Positions 33,772-43,077 of a stretch of DNA of 64,000 bases are shown here, piece after piece. How positions within the stretch are numbered: position 1 is the first letter of the stretch; every line of letters starts with the position of its first letter. The notes beneath the pieces are model-generated. The model saw only the letters and a list, made by a program, of their open reading frames with translations. It did no database searches and was not told the DNA's origin. The stretch spans positions 4,102,501 through 4,166,500 of the forward strand of contig JADJWT010000001.1 of assembly GCA_016716225.1 (NCBI GenBank). Reading direction: 5' to 3'. This DNA comes from Ignavibacteriota bacterium. GTDB lineage: Bacteria; Bacteroidota; Ignavibacteria; Ignavibacteriales; Melioribacteraceae. A program made the position numbers and the translations under genes.

Positions 33772-36576
33772 TTAAAATTTTAAACTAACTCCAAATTTTA
33801 TATTTCTTCTTGTTAAATATCTTGCCGGATTATACGGATAAGGATTTAACGGTGCTTGCAAATCCGGATAATTGGGATCATTCCAAGTTGATGGAGTTGC
33901 ATCACCAGTTTCATAAGCTTTTCCCGTAACGGGATTTACAATTGCAGAATTATTAATATCAAATAAATTATTTACTTCTGTAAATACTGAAAAATTTAAT
34001 CCGGCAAACTTAAAATATTTTTCTATATTCATATCGACCCAAAACCAATTAGCACCTACTGATTCTAAAATATTTGTTCTGTCATAAGCGTATTCCGGTC
34101 TGCCGTCCGTATCATAATTTCCGGTAAAAATATATTCCGTATAACGTTTCCCGGATTGATAAAATAATCTGAAATAAATATTTATATCATCTAAAATTCC
34201 AGGAGCAAAACCAAATAACGGTTCATCCTTTTCTATGTAAAAATTCATACTTCCGTTGAAAGTAAAAGGTCTATCCCAAGACATAAATTGTTCTTTAATT
34301 GATTCATCCAAATCGCCGCGTAAAATTAAAACTCCTTCTTCAGCCGATGAACTTTTTCCGGTTACAATTGCGTATGATAAAGACATCATTCCGTTAAACC
34401 ATTTCCCGATTCTTTTTTTATACTCTAATTCAACGCCGCGTGATTTTGCATAATCCAAATTTGCGTAAGTTGTAAAAGATTGAGTTGCAAATCTTGGCGA
34501 TGTAATTTTTGCGGTTCGCGTTCTTACATAATCAAAAATATCTTTGTAGTAAGCTGTAACTGTTAAAACATCATCAGTAGAAAATTGATTTTTTAATCCA
34601 AGTTCATACGCAACAGTTGTTTCTGGATTCAAATTTGGATTTCCAAAAGTTTGAAATGATGACTGCGCATTTGTTGGACTAAGTTTTGCATAAATATATT
34701 TTGGATTCGGCCATTTGCTGAAATGTCCGTATGAAAAAAATAAAACTTGATTATCAGTTACCGGATGTGAAATTCCCAAGCGCGGACTTAACCTTGCTTT
34801 GAATCTATTTCCGTTCAACCATTTAAAAGTATCTTCTTTATATTTTGTTCTTGTTTCATTTGGAATTGTAATAACATCCGGATTTTCAATTGCATCATCA
34901 ACATATTTTCCAGGGAACCAATAATCTAATCGCATTCCGAAATTTAAAATCATTCCGCTGAAATTTATATTATCTTGAGCATAGAATGATCCTTTTGCCG
35001 GATGAACTTTGTAAATATCATTATTTAAACCAAGTTCGCCGATCCAAGGTTTGTAAATATCAATCACTTGCATTTCTTGAAAAACTAAATCGAAGCCGGC
35101 TTTAAATTTATTTTTTTCATCAAAAAAACTTGTAACATCACCTTTAAAAGAAAATTCATCAATGTAATGATCACGCCAAGTATAAGGATTTCCAACATCC
35201 CAAAATCCATCACCGGGAATTACGCCAATCGTATCAGTATCCAAATTATAATATTCAATCGGAAAAGTTACGATATCTTTCGGCTCAATATATTCGCTCC
35301 AATTTTTCCCATTTGCATCTGCCCTTAAGTTGGAGAAAAATTTATTAATCTTCATAGTATAGAAAGTACTTGAGTTTAATGTGTGAGTCCAAGTAAGAGA
35401 GTTATATGTATTGTTGTGAGTGAAAACATTTGCATTATTTAAATTATATTGAAACTCATATTGATAGCCCGGGCTTGGTTCAACATATTCTAAGTTTGAT
35501 TGCAATGATTGAGAATTTTGATTTATACTTACCGACTGATTATACGAATAATCTAATTTCATAGTCGGCGAAATTGCATAAGTTAATTTTCCGAGCCAGA
35601 ACCAATTATTTTCCGCACGCGGAGAAAATTTTGTTCCGTGAAAAGTTGAAGAATAAATTTGTGATGCTGTTGGTTTATAATAACCTTGAGTAATTCCATC
35701 GCTAATTCCCATATAAAAATTTGCGAAGAAAGAAAGTTTTCCCGGAATTTGTAATCCTAATTGTGGAAGTAAAAAAGTTGTTATTGGTTCCGGACCGCTA
35801 AAATTTGCTTCAGCAACATCCAAATTAAAAACGTATGAAGATGATTTATTTCCAAAATTATCCCGCTTGTAAGAAATTGCTCCGGAATATTTTTCTCCGC
35901 CTTCACGAGTCTTAACATTTATAACTCCGGAAGTTGCTTGACCAAATTCTGCATTAAATCCGCCCGTAATAACTTCAACTTCTTCAATTGCATTGGCGCT
36001 TAATTGCAAACCAAATCCGGTTCCGGCTAATGGATCTTGAACGGAAACACCATCTAATAAAAATGCATTTTCATAAGATCTACCTCCGCGGATATGAATT
36101 GCATTATCAGATTGAACAACACCAGCTTGCTGAGTAACAATATCTTTAACATTTTCAATTACTGCAACTTCAATTTCATCTCTTCCAATTGATTTTACAC
36201 TTTGAGTTTCTTCCGCATCAACTAAAGGTTTTTCTCCAACTACAACAACATCTTGTTCCATTGTTAAAACAGTTTCTTCCATATTGATATCAAGCAAAGT
36301 TGTTTTGTTTGATAGAATTTCAATTCCGGTAAAAACCATTTGCTTAAAACCAATTAATGTTGCTTTAACTGTATATTTTCCGGGAGTGATTTTTTCAATT
36401 ATAAAATTTCCATTGTAATCAGTTGCAGCGCCGTAATATGTTCCTTCAATTATAATATTTACGCCGGGCAAAGCATCTTTTAAATTTTTATCAATTACTT
36501 TTCCTTGAATCTTTCCGGTGTTTTGAGCAGAAATTATTGATTGAAATAATATTAATATTATGAGTATTTTCTTCAT
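33772..36576 (-). CDS. TonB-dependent outer-membrane receptor (large, CarboxypepD_reg-like domain)
   Basis: A 934-aa protein. A signal ending ISAQ is followed by a beta-sandwich (GKIQGKVIDKNLKDALPGVN, residues about 20-105) and a TonB-box-like stretch VLTMEQDVVVVGE. The plug domain has IVTQQAGVVQSDNAIHIRGG, YENAFLLDGVSVQDP and EVEVITGGFNAEFGQATSG. A long beta-barrel ends RRNIKFGVSLKF with the terminal aromatic expected of outer-membrane proteins. It overlaps the upstream lipoprotein by 1 bp. Its neighbours are T9SS cargo rather than SusD, so the ligand is unknown. Confidence 0.93.
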   Translation of the reverse strand: MKKILIILILFQSIISAQNTGKIQGKVIDKNLKDALPGVNIIIEGTYYGAATDYNGNFIIEKITPGKYTVKATLIGFKQMVFTGIEILSNKTTLLDINMEETVLTMEQDVVVVGEKPLVDAEETQSVKSIGRDEIEVAVIENVKDIVTQQAGVVQSDNAIHIRGGRSYENAFLLDGVSVQDPLAGTGFGLQLSANAIEEVEVITGGFNAEFGQATSGVINVKTREGGEKYSGAISYKRDNFGNKSSSYVFNLDVAEANFSGPEPITTFLLPQLGLQIPGKLSFFANFYMGISDGITQGYYKPTASQIYSSTFHGTKFSPRAENNWFWLGKLTYAISPTMKLDYSYNQSVSINQNSQSLQSNLEYVEPSPGYQYEFQYNLNNANVFTHNNTYNSLTWTHTLNSSTFYTMKINKFFSNLRADANGKNWSEYIEPKDIVTFPIEYYNLDTDTIGVIPGDGFWDVGNPYTWRDHYIDEFSFKGDVTSFFDEKNKFKAGFDLVFQEMQVIDIYKPWIGELGLNNDIYKVHPAKGSFYAQDNINFSGMILNFGMRLDYWFPGKYVDDAIENPDVITIPNETRTKYKEDTFKWLNGNRFKARLSPRLGISHPVTDNQVLFFSYGHFSKWPNPKYIYAKLSPTNAQSSFQTFGNPNLNPETTVAYELGLKNQFSTDDVLTVTAYYKDIFDYVRTRTAKITSPRFATQSFTTYANLDYAKSRGVELEYKKRIGKWFNGMMSLSYAIVTGKSSSAEEGVLILRGDLDESIKEQFMSWDRPFTFNGSMNFYIEKDEPLFGFAPGILDDINIYFRLFYQSGKRYTEYIFTGNYDTDGRPEYAYDRTNILESVGANWFWVDMNIEKYFKFAGLNFSVFTEVNNLFDINNSAIVNPVTGKAYETGDATPSTWNDPNYPDLQAPLNPYPYNPARYLTRRNIKFGVSLKF

Positions 36577-38111
36577 TAATTCAATCCAAACTCATTTACA
36601 AAAATTTGATTGAGTAAATTTCCAACATTTCCATTTGCATCACATTGATGAAGCGGAAGTCCGATAAAAAATAAATTTTTGGTATTATTTATCAAACCAA
36701 TACTTCCGTTAATTTGACTGCTTGTCAAATCATAAACTTTGGATGCAGTAATTTCACTTACTTTAAAAGTTCTTACAAAGCCAATTGTGGATTGGGTTTT
36801 TAAGGTTGGATAATTTTCAAATTCCGTTGAAGGTAAAATATTTGCACCAGCAAACATAAAAGATAAAGTTTTTTTACTATCAAAACTTTCTATTGGTAAA
36901 AACGTTTGAGCAATTTGTGTTGAAAATTCAAAATTATCCGATGAATCTTGAAACGTCATTGAGAAGGCAATTTTTCCGCCATTCTGTAAATAATTTTGCG
37001 TTACTAAATTTGCTAAATCAATTCTCGGATTTGAACCGGAATACCAAAATATATATTTGAAAAGATTTAAAGTATTTTTGAATGTTATTGCTTCATAAGG
37101 AAACGAAATATTTTCCAAATCAAGTTCGTTGAATTTTCCTTCTGCAAAAATGTTAAAACTATTTCTATAAAATTCTGCAGCTTGAGTTCCGCCAATAAAA
37201 TCATCAAGAATTAATAAATCTCCTTTTGGTTTTGAAACAAACCAAGTTCTGCTTGTATCCGGCAAAGGTAAAAATTTGGATTTTGATCCGCTTACATCAA
37301 CACCGCGAATGTACATTCTATTAAAATTATCCAATTGCAAATTTTGAAGTTTTTGCGATTGCAGTTTATTTTCATCGGCATTAATAAAAATATTCATTTC
37401 GGGAATTGCGGAATTTACATCATCAACAATTATAGACACTAATCGCGTTGAACCATTGAACGAAACAAAATTGTTTGTATCATTTAGTGCAAGATGAATT
37501 TCAGTAATTGTCTCATTTCCGTCAAGATCAAATGCGTTCCATCCAATTGTCATAACTGGAAACGAAATTTCCGGAAGAACACTTAAATCATTCCATGTAA
37601 TTTCCGGCGGCGAATTTTTAATTGGGAACTTTTGCGCTGCGGGTGTTTCATCAATTAATCCAAAATCAACAAACGGTTCACCATTATCATAAATTTTATT
37701 CCCATTTAAATCTGTAAAAGGTTCTGCACCAATATTTAAATTGTTAAAAATAACTTCATTATCATAAATTCCATTTCCGGAATTATCAATTGCGGAAATA
37801 TAAAATATATAAGATGTATCTACGGTACCGATTGGGAGTGTAAATGTAGAATCATTTGAAGTTGTAAAATTCCAAGTTTGATTTATTCCTTCCCATTTAA
37901 AAATATAACCAATTACTAATCCGTCTTTGTCATCTCCCCACCAATGAACTTGGAGTTTACTTTTTTGCTGACTTATTTCAGAATCTGTATAAATAAATAA
38001 ATGAGTTTCCGGCGATTGATTTTCAACCAGATTATCATTTATCGTTTCATCACAACTTGAAATTGCAACAATAAGAAACAATATAAAATATTTTAGTAAT
38101 TTTTTTTTCAA
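36576..38111 (-). CDS. Large lipoprotein of the envelope cluster, function unknown
   Basis: A 511-aa protein starting at a TTG, with signal MKKKLLKYFILFLIVAISSC. Residues about 35-115 resemble a fibronectin-type sandwich (LQVHWWGDDKDGLVIGYIFK, FTLPIGTVDTSYIFYISAID). A calcium-loop-like acidic stretch lies at about 130-150 (DLNGNKIYDNGEPFVDFG). The C-terminal part has no motif I recognise. It is translated with the TonB receptor (TAATG overlap), suggesting a receptor-associated surface lipoprotein. Confidence 0.7.
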   Translation of the reverse strand: MKKKLLKYFILFLIVAISSCDETINDNLVENQSPETHLFIYTDSEISQQKSKLQVHWWGDDKDGLVIGYIFKWEGINQTWNFTTSNDSTFTLPIGTVDTSYIFYISAIDNSGNGIYDNEVIFNNLNIGAEPFTDLNGNKIYDNGEPFVDFGLIDETPAAQKFPIKNSPPEITWNDLSVLPEISFPVMTIGWNAFDLDGNETITEIHLALNDTNNFVSFNGSTRLVSIIVDDVNSAIPEMNIFINADENKLQSQKLQNLQLDNFNRMYIRGVDVSGSKSKFLPLPDTSRTWFVSKPKGDLLILDDFIGGTQAAEFYRNSFNIFAEGKFNELDLENISFPYEAITFKNTLNLFKYIFWYSGSNPRIDLANLVTQNYLQNGGKIAFSMTFQDSSDNFEFSTQIAQTFLPIESFDSKKTLSFMFAGANILPSTEFENYPTLKTQSTIGFVRTFKVSEITASKVYDLTSSQINGSIGLINNTKNLFFIGLPLHQCDANGNVGNLLNQIFVNEFGLN

Positions 38112-38124
38112 TTTCGTTTTTTTT

Positions 38125-38152
38125 GTAGAGACGCAAAATGTTACGTCTCTAC
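38125..38152. repeat. 28-bp palindromic element, intergenic copy
   Basis: The halves GTAGAGACGCAAAA and TGTTACGTCTCTAC are inverted repeats matching at 12 of 14 positions. It is the same length as, and 24/28 identical to, the in-frame copy at 30343-30370. It lies between the 718-aa cargo gene and the lipoprotein gene. Confidence 0.8.
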
Positions 38153-38160
38153 ATATTCAA

Positions 38161-40317
38161 TTATTTTATTAACATCATTTTTTTTGTTTGATAAAAATCA
38201 CCGGATTTTAAAGTATAGAAATAAATCCCGGTTGATAAATTTCCGGCATCAAATTTAACTTCATAATTTCCGGGAGTTTGAACTTTGTTAACTAATGTTT
38301 TTATTTCTCTTCCGAGTACATCGTAAATTTTCAAGGTAACACTCGAGTTAAAACTCGAAGCAACATTTGGAATTGAATAATTAATTATGGTACTTGGGTT
38401 AAAAGGATTAGGATAATTTTGTGATAAACTATAAACTTCCGGTACAACGTTTTCTTGACTGATATTTGTTACATGTCCTACGAAATCATCATTTTTTCTT
38501 GGAACAAGTTTATAATTACTAAATGAATAAAATAAAATTCCGGTAATGCTTTCAAAAGTATGCCCAGCTTCAATTTTAATTCCTTTGCCTTCCAATGCTG
38601 AATCCCACATATTATGATAGTCATGTGTTCCGTCTTGAAGCTCTAATCTCATTTGAACATTTGATGTATCTGTAATATAAATTTCGCCAAAATTTCTGCT
38701 GCCGCCGCTTCCTTCATCCGGTCCATCAGTTATGCCATCGGCGTTTGCATCAAGAATAGTTACATTATTAATTTTTACTAAAACGCCCTCATAAGATTCT
38801 GCCGGAAGTGATCCATCACTTGAAGAGCCAATATCCGCTGTTGAAATTAATTCTAATTCCGGATAAATTGGTGGAAACCAATCTGCTAATGAATATTCCA
38901 CTTTTGCACCAATATCCAAAGTACCGATTCTTGTAACTCCGAAACTTTCATTTACAATTCCAGTTACAAATACATGTTCATTTCTTGGTGCTGCTTCAGC
39001 TTCAACTCCAAAAATTTGAATTCCGCTCCATGGTCCATTTTCATATCCTTGAATATAAACTTGCCGACCAATATTTGCACCATCACCTTGAATATCAGTC
39101 GTGTCAGCAGATACTTGTCCGCTAACAGTAACTTCATATCCATTATAACCACTATATCCGCTTCCGAATGGTGAATACTGAATATCACTAACCTTAAGTG
39201 GTCTATCTAAAACCATATAAAAATAACTTCTATTTATATTGGAAGGACTCGTAGAACTAAAATTATTTGAATCGGTTGCAGAAACATAATACTTAACCAA
39301 AGCAGAATCAGTTGAAGCCGGAATTGTTGCACTCCAAATTGAATCAGTTAAATTTGTTAAAGTCATATCTACCGAAACAAATGCTGCATCATTTTTACTG
39401 TAATTTAATTTTACACTTTTTATTCCCGAAGTTTTGTCTTCATCAACAACTTTTGCACTTACCACTACTTCTTCATTGAATTTCACAACTCCTTTATCTC
39501 TTATTACATCAGAAATATTCGGAGCACTTTCGCCATAAACTATATCATCTGGATAAACCGGATTTAACATAAACCAGCCGTATTGCCCGCCGGTTCTGGT
39601 TTCAATATAACCTCTTATTCTTGTTACATTTGTACCCGGAGTAGGTGGAATAAAACCACTTCTTAAATAATTTCCCTTGTTATAGATAACCATACTTGTA
39701 TTATTTTCATCAAAAATTTTGAATGTACCAGAACCAACTGCACCGGGATCGGAAGTTGTTACGTTTTGAAATTCAACATAAACTCCTTCCCATTTTTCTG
39801 CAAGATAGTTGGGATTTGTTGTTCCTTTTTCAAACAATGAATCCAAAGTTAGAACAACTGGTTTTGGTCTTGCAATTTGACCAATCACATTTGATGCATC
39901 AAAACTAATTACATCTACTTCTGATGTAGTGAAGTACTCAACTACCTCTACTGTTGCCTTAATTATCATACCAGAATCAAGAATTGCAAATACTTCATTT
40001 GTTAAAGAACGATCTCTACAAAGAACTCCACCCCATTCCGGATTATTTAGATCTTGAAGAAAAATAGCTGGTGCGCCGGCAGCTAACATTTCACCATTTT
40101 CTGGATTTGCATTAAAATATGGTGAATTCATTACCACTCCGGTAACAATTACTGTATCGCCAGCAAGAGCTGGAATTGGTTCAGTATTTAAACTTCCATA
40201 ATATAGAAGTGAATCATTTGGTGCAAAATTCACGTCTTTAATTGAAACTTCCGGATATGTTTGAGCAAAAATTTGATATGTTAATATTAGAAAAAAAAGT
40301 ATGTTTCTAATTTTCAT
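38161..40317 (-). CDS. T9SS-exported multidomain surface protein with OB-fold-like domains
   Basis: A 718-aa protein with a signal ending IFAQ. Two stretches (about residues 25-265 and 375-610) look like exported OB-fold/nucleic-acid-binding-type modules (GDTVIVTGVVMNSPYF, GYEVTVSGQVSADTTD), separated by an Ig-like segment (VKLNYSKNDAAFVSVDMTLT). Residues about 632-718 are the sorting domain (SQNYPNPFNPSTIINYSIP, YDVLGREIKTLVNKVQTPGN, KKMMLIK). It is likely attached to the surface by T9SS. The function of the OB-like part in the family is not settled. The linker within the sorting domain is again palindromic. Confidence 0.8.
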   Translation of the reverse strand: MKIRNILFFLILTYQIFAQTYPEVSIKDVNFAPNDSLLYYGSLNTEPIPALAGDTVIVTGVVMNSPYFNANPENGEMLAAGAPAIFLQDLNNPEWGGVLCRDRSLTNEVFAILDSGMIIKATVEVVEYFTTSEVDVISFDASNVIGQIARPKPVVLTLDSLFEKGTTNPNYLAEKWEGVYVEFQNVTTSDPGAVGSGTFKIFDENNTSMVIYNKGNYLRSGFIPPTPGTNVTRIRGYIETRTGGQYGWFMLNPVYPDDIVYGESAPNISDVIRDKGVVKFNEEVVVSAKVVDEDKTSGIKSVKLNYSKNDAAFVSVDMTLTNLTDSIWSATIPASTDSALVKYYVSATDSNNFSSTSPSNINRSYFYMVLDRPLKVSDIQYSPFGSGYSGYNGYEVTVSGQVSADTTDIQGDGANIGRQVYIQGYENGPWSGIQIFGVEAEAAPRNEHVFVTGIVNESFGVTRIGTLDIGAKVEYSLADWFPPIYPELELISTADIGSSSDGSLPAESYEGVLVKINNVTILDANADGITDGPDEGSGGSRNFGEIYITDTSNVQMRLELQDGTHDYHNMWDSALEGKGIKIEAGHTFESITGILFYSFSNYKLVPRKNDDFVGHVTNISQENVVPEVYSLSQNYPNPFNPSTIINYSIPNVASSFNSSVTLKIYDVLGREIKTLVNKVQTPGNYEVKFDAGNLSTGIYFYTLKSGDFYQTKKMMLIK
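38343..38358 (-). repeat. 16-bp palindrome inside the T9SS sorting-domain linker
   Basis: TCGAGTTAAAACTCGA is a 7-bp perfect inverted repeat around a 2-nt centre, encoding part of VASSFNSSV on the minus strand. It occupies the same linker as the 28-bp element at 30343-30370 in a different gene, but it has an unrelated sequence. Confidence 0.65.
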
Positions 40318-40326
40318 TTCATCCCT

Positions 40327-42402
40327 CTATTTTATTACTAAAAATTTTCCGCGTTTTATATTTCCATTTTTTTCATTTTTTACAGTAAATAAATATAAAC
40401 CAGTTGCAATTGCTTGATCGTTTTCGGTAATTAAATCCCAAGCATGTTCACCACCAGACATTTGCTGTTTCCCATCTTTAGAAAATGTTTCAAACCATCT
40501 TAAATCAGATCCGTTACTTTGCTGATTATGATATATTTTTTTTACAATATCACCGGAAAGAGTATAAACAATTATTTCACATTCTTGAGGTAAATTGAAA
40601 AAGTAAATTTTTCTTAATCTCTCTGAATTTCCATCCCAGTAAGCTTCTCCGTAATATGGATTTGGATAAACTCCGATTTCCAAATTTTCATCTTCTGTTG
40701 ATGGCGTTCCCGGAATAACTTTCTGCATATTTGCCAAAGGTCCGCTTTCCAAACTTTCCAAATTATTTTCTTTATCACCTTGATCAAATGCAGTAACTGA
40801 ATAAATATATTGCCAGCCATTTAATTGATTTTCGATTTCAAATTTATACCAATACTCCGTATTATCACCTTCAAATGTAATTGGAGATTCTAATTCAATA
40901 AAATCAAATCCGGAGTTGAAACCTAATTCATTAATAGAACTATCAAATTCAGCAACCATAATCAAAGATGAATTTATATCTTGAGATTCGGTTAAATCAT
41001 AACCGGGATTTGTTCTATAAATTCTGTATCCTTCAAAATCTTTTTTTGCAGAAATCGGATCAATTGATTGCTCTGATCTTTTATCCCAATAAATTGTTAC
41101 AGATTGATTCTGCGAAATTACTTTTATTTTCGGTGGAGTTGGAGGTGCCGGTAAAATATATCTTGTAATTTTTCCGTTACCGTCCAAATCTTCATCTTCA
41201 TCTAAAATATTATTTGCATTTTTATCTTCACCGTTATATGCACGTAAAGCCCAACTCGCATTTAAATAAAAATCCGATTTCTGCTCATCAGTATCAAATG
41301 AAGGTAAATCATTGCCAGTTTTTTTTGCCGCGACAATTGCAAAAGTTACATTCACAGAATCATTTGGAGCAAGTGAATTTTTAATTCCCGATGTTATTAA
41401 CATTGAACGATTACTCGCAGATTTTATAGCATTCGGTTTTATTGCTTCATTTTCGCCGAATCTATTTGAACCACCATAATACCCAAGCATTTTTTGAAAT
41501 CTTTGAACATCATTTTGTGGAGCAAAAAAGTTTGGATCAGTTGTATTTCTAAATTGCCAGTTTACAAAATTTATTCTTTCAATTTCTTTATCAGCTCCAA
41601 GAAATTGTATTCCAATATAACTATCTGTAAATCCAACATCACCGGTTGCATCAAATTCGTAAGCAATTTTTAACGAATCACTATATCCATTACCGCCTTT
41701 ATTATAAAATGCGCTTCCGGTTCTTGGCGACGTGATATTTGTATTTCTTACTACTGTGTCAGTCCAAAGTCCAACATGTAAGCTATCCAAATATTTATTT
41801 GATGTATTTTTTACCCAATAATTTAGAATAACAAAAAAATCTGCGAATGGAAAATTCCATGCATAAGTTTCTTGGTGAATGCTAACTCCGAGTGGACGGT
41901 GATCTACAATTAATTCTCCATTGCTTAAGTTCGTGTTTGTATCAACAAAATCCATAACAAAATCTTGGTGAGAAATTGCTTTTGGATCGAAGAATTTTGA
42001 ATCAAACAAAGATGATCTTTCTCTTACAATACTTCCTTGATTGTTTGTAAATTCAAATCCACCACCGCGCGCAGAAACTGAAGAAGCATCAACAGCTCCG
42101 GTTGTAACAAAAGGACCTAATTTATTATTGCCATTTTCATCACTTAATAATCCTCCAATCCAAAGACCACCGTCAAAAATATGTTCAATTCCGCTTCCTA
42201 TTGGATATTCACAAGAGGGCTGTTCCGGCCAAAGACTAAAACCATGACCGTAAGTTCCAAAGTTAGTTACTGTTAAGCCAATATTCCCAACATTTGTAAA
42301 TTTGGAATTATCATCATCGGCAACTTTACTTAAGATTTGCTGATCTGTTTGGGAGTGAACAACATATTGGAAAAAAAGAAGAAAGAATAAAATTTTGTAC
42401 AT
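40327..42402 (-). CDS. T9SS-exported surface protein, first gene of the envelope cluster
   Basis: A 691-aa protein with signal MYKILFFLLFFQYVVHS. The N-terminal 380 residues form a domain I cannot name (DGGLWIGGLLSDENGNNKLG, THE-type tryptophan-rich strands). A fibronectin III-like domain follows (IKVISQNQSVTIYWDKRSEQ, DFEGYRIYRT). Residues about 590-691 form a sorting-type end (IGVYPNPYYGEAYWDG, LRKIYFFNLPQECEIIVYTL, GKFLVIK). Its domain order resembles that of the truncated gene at the right edge of the window (62355-64000), so the two are probably paralogues. It starts the minus-strand series that runs to 30167. Confidence 0.8.
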   Translation of the reverse strand: MYKILFFLLFFQYVVHSQTDQQILSKVADDDNSKFTNVGNIGLTVTNFGTYGHGFSLWPEQPSCEYPIGSGIEHIFDGGLWIGGLLSDENGNNKLGPFVTTGAVDASSVSARGGGFEFTNNQGSIVRERSSLFDSKFFDPKAISHQDFVMDFVDTNTNLSNGELIVDHRPLGVSIHQETYAWNFPFADFFVILNYWVKNTSNKYLDSLHVGLWTDTVVRNTNITSPRTGSAFYNKGGNGYSDSLKIAYEFDATGDVGFTDSYIGIQFLGADKEIERINFVNWQFRNTTDPNFFAPQNDVQRFQKMLGYYGGSNRFGENEAIKPNAIKSASNRSMLITSGIKNSLAPNDSVNVTFAIVAAKKTGNDLPSFDTDEQKSDFYLNASWALRAYNGEDKNANNILDEDEDLDGNGKITRYILPAPPTPPKIKVISQNQSVTIYWDKRSEQSIDPISAKKDFEGYRIYRTNPGYDLTESQDINSSLIMVAEFDSSINELGFNSGFDFIELESPITFEGDNTEYWYKFEIENQLNGWQYIYSVTAFDQGDKENNLESLESGPLANMQKVIPGTPSTEDENLEIGVYPNPYYGEAYWDGNSERLRKIYFFNLPQECEIIVYTLSGDIVKKIYHNQQSNGSDLRWFETFSKDGKQQMSGGEHAWDLITENDQAIATGLYLFTVKNEKNGNIKRGKFLVIK

Positions 42403-42474
42403 GATTTATTAATTTGATTAAAACGGACTTTAAGATACAATCAAACGAAATTAAATTCAAATTCAAAAAAAGAA

Positions 42475-42497
42475 AACCCGTACATAGAGTACGGGTT
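42475..42497 (-). terminator. Terminator of the 2-oxoacid:ferredoxin oxidoreductase operon
   Basis: A 9-bp perfect stem, AACCCGTAC (42475-42483) and GTACGGGTT (42489-42497), has a 5-nt loop. Read on the minus strand it is followed by TTTTCTTTTTTTG, a good U-tract, 24 bp after the gamma-subunit stop. Confidence 0.88.
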
Positions 42498-42520
42498 AAA
42501 TTTAAATGATAGAAAAATAT

Positions 42521-43075
42521 TTAAATTGTTACCGAACTTTCTTCTACCATTTCCATTCCTCGTCTGAGTGCTTGCTCATTGAGCGGAATTAAGTTATGAT
42601 ATCTTTCCGGAAGAACTTTTTTTAATCCTTCTAAAATATTTGCTATTTCTATTATTGGTCGTTTTTTCAAAAATCCGCCAAGCATAATCATATTCATAAT
42701 TTTAATATTTTTCATTTTCGCTGCTTCTTTAGTTGCATCAATTCCGATAATTTCAATATCACTTCTAGTAGGCGGATGTATGACATTATTTGCTTCGTAT
42801 AAAAGTAATCCGTTTGTTTTAACAGCTTTTTCAAATTTATCAACGGAAGGTTGGTTTAATGCAATCACAGTATCAAATTTTGAAATTATTGGCGAGCTGA
42901 TTTTTGTATCACTAATTATTGCAATACAATTTGCAGTTCCCCCGCGCATTTCGGGACCATAAGATGGCATCCAGCTTACTTCTTTATTTTCAATCATTCC
43001 GGAATAACATAAAATCATTCCCATTGATAAAACACCTTGTCCACCAAATCCGGCAATAATAATTTCTTCTGTCAT
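42521..43075 (-). CDS. 2-oxoacid:ferredoxin oxidoreductase, gamma subunit
   Basis: A 184-aa protein of the POR/KOR gamma family. It opens EEIIIAGFGGQGVLSMGMIL, then has SWMPSYGPEMRGGTANCIAI and NQPSVDKFE. The gamma domain supports CoA binding in the four-subunit enzymes. It is the last gene of a delta-alpha-beta-gamma run, 2 bp after the beta subunit. It could equally be named KorC or VorC because the substrate is not decided by sequence. Confidence 0.92.
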   Translation of the reverse strand: MTEEIIIAGFGGQGVLSMGMILCYSGMIENKEVSWMPSYGPEMRGGTANCIAIISDTKISSPIISKFDTVIALNQPSVDKFEKAVKTNGLLLYEANNVIHPPTRSDIEIIGIDATKEAAKMKNIKIMNMIMLGGFLKKRPIIEIANILEGLKKVLPERYHNLIPLNEQALRRGMEMVEESSVTI

Positions 43076-43077
43076 AA

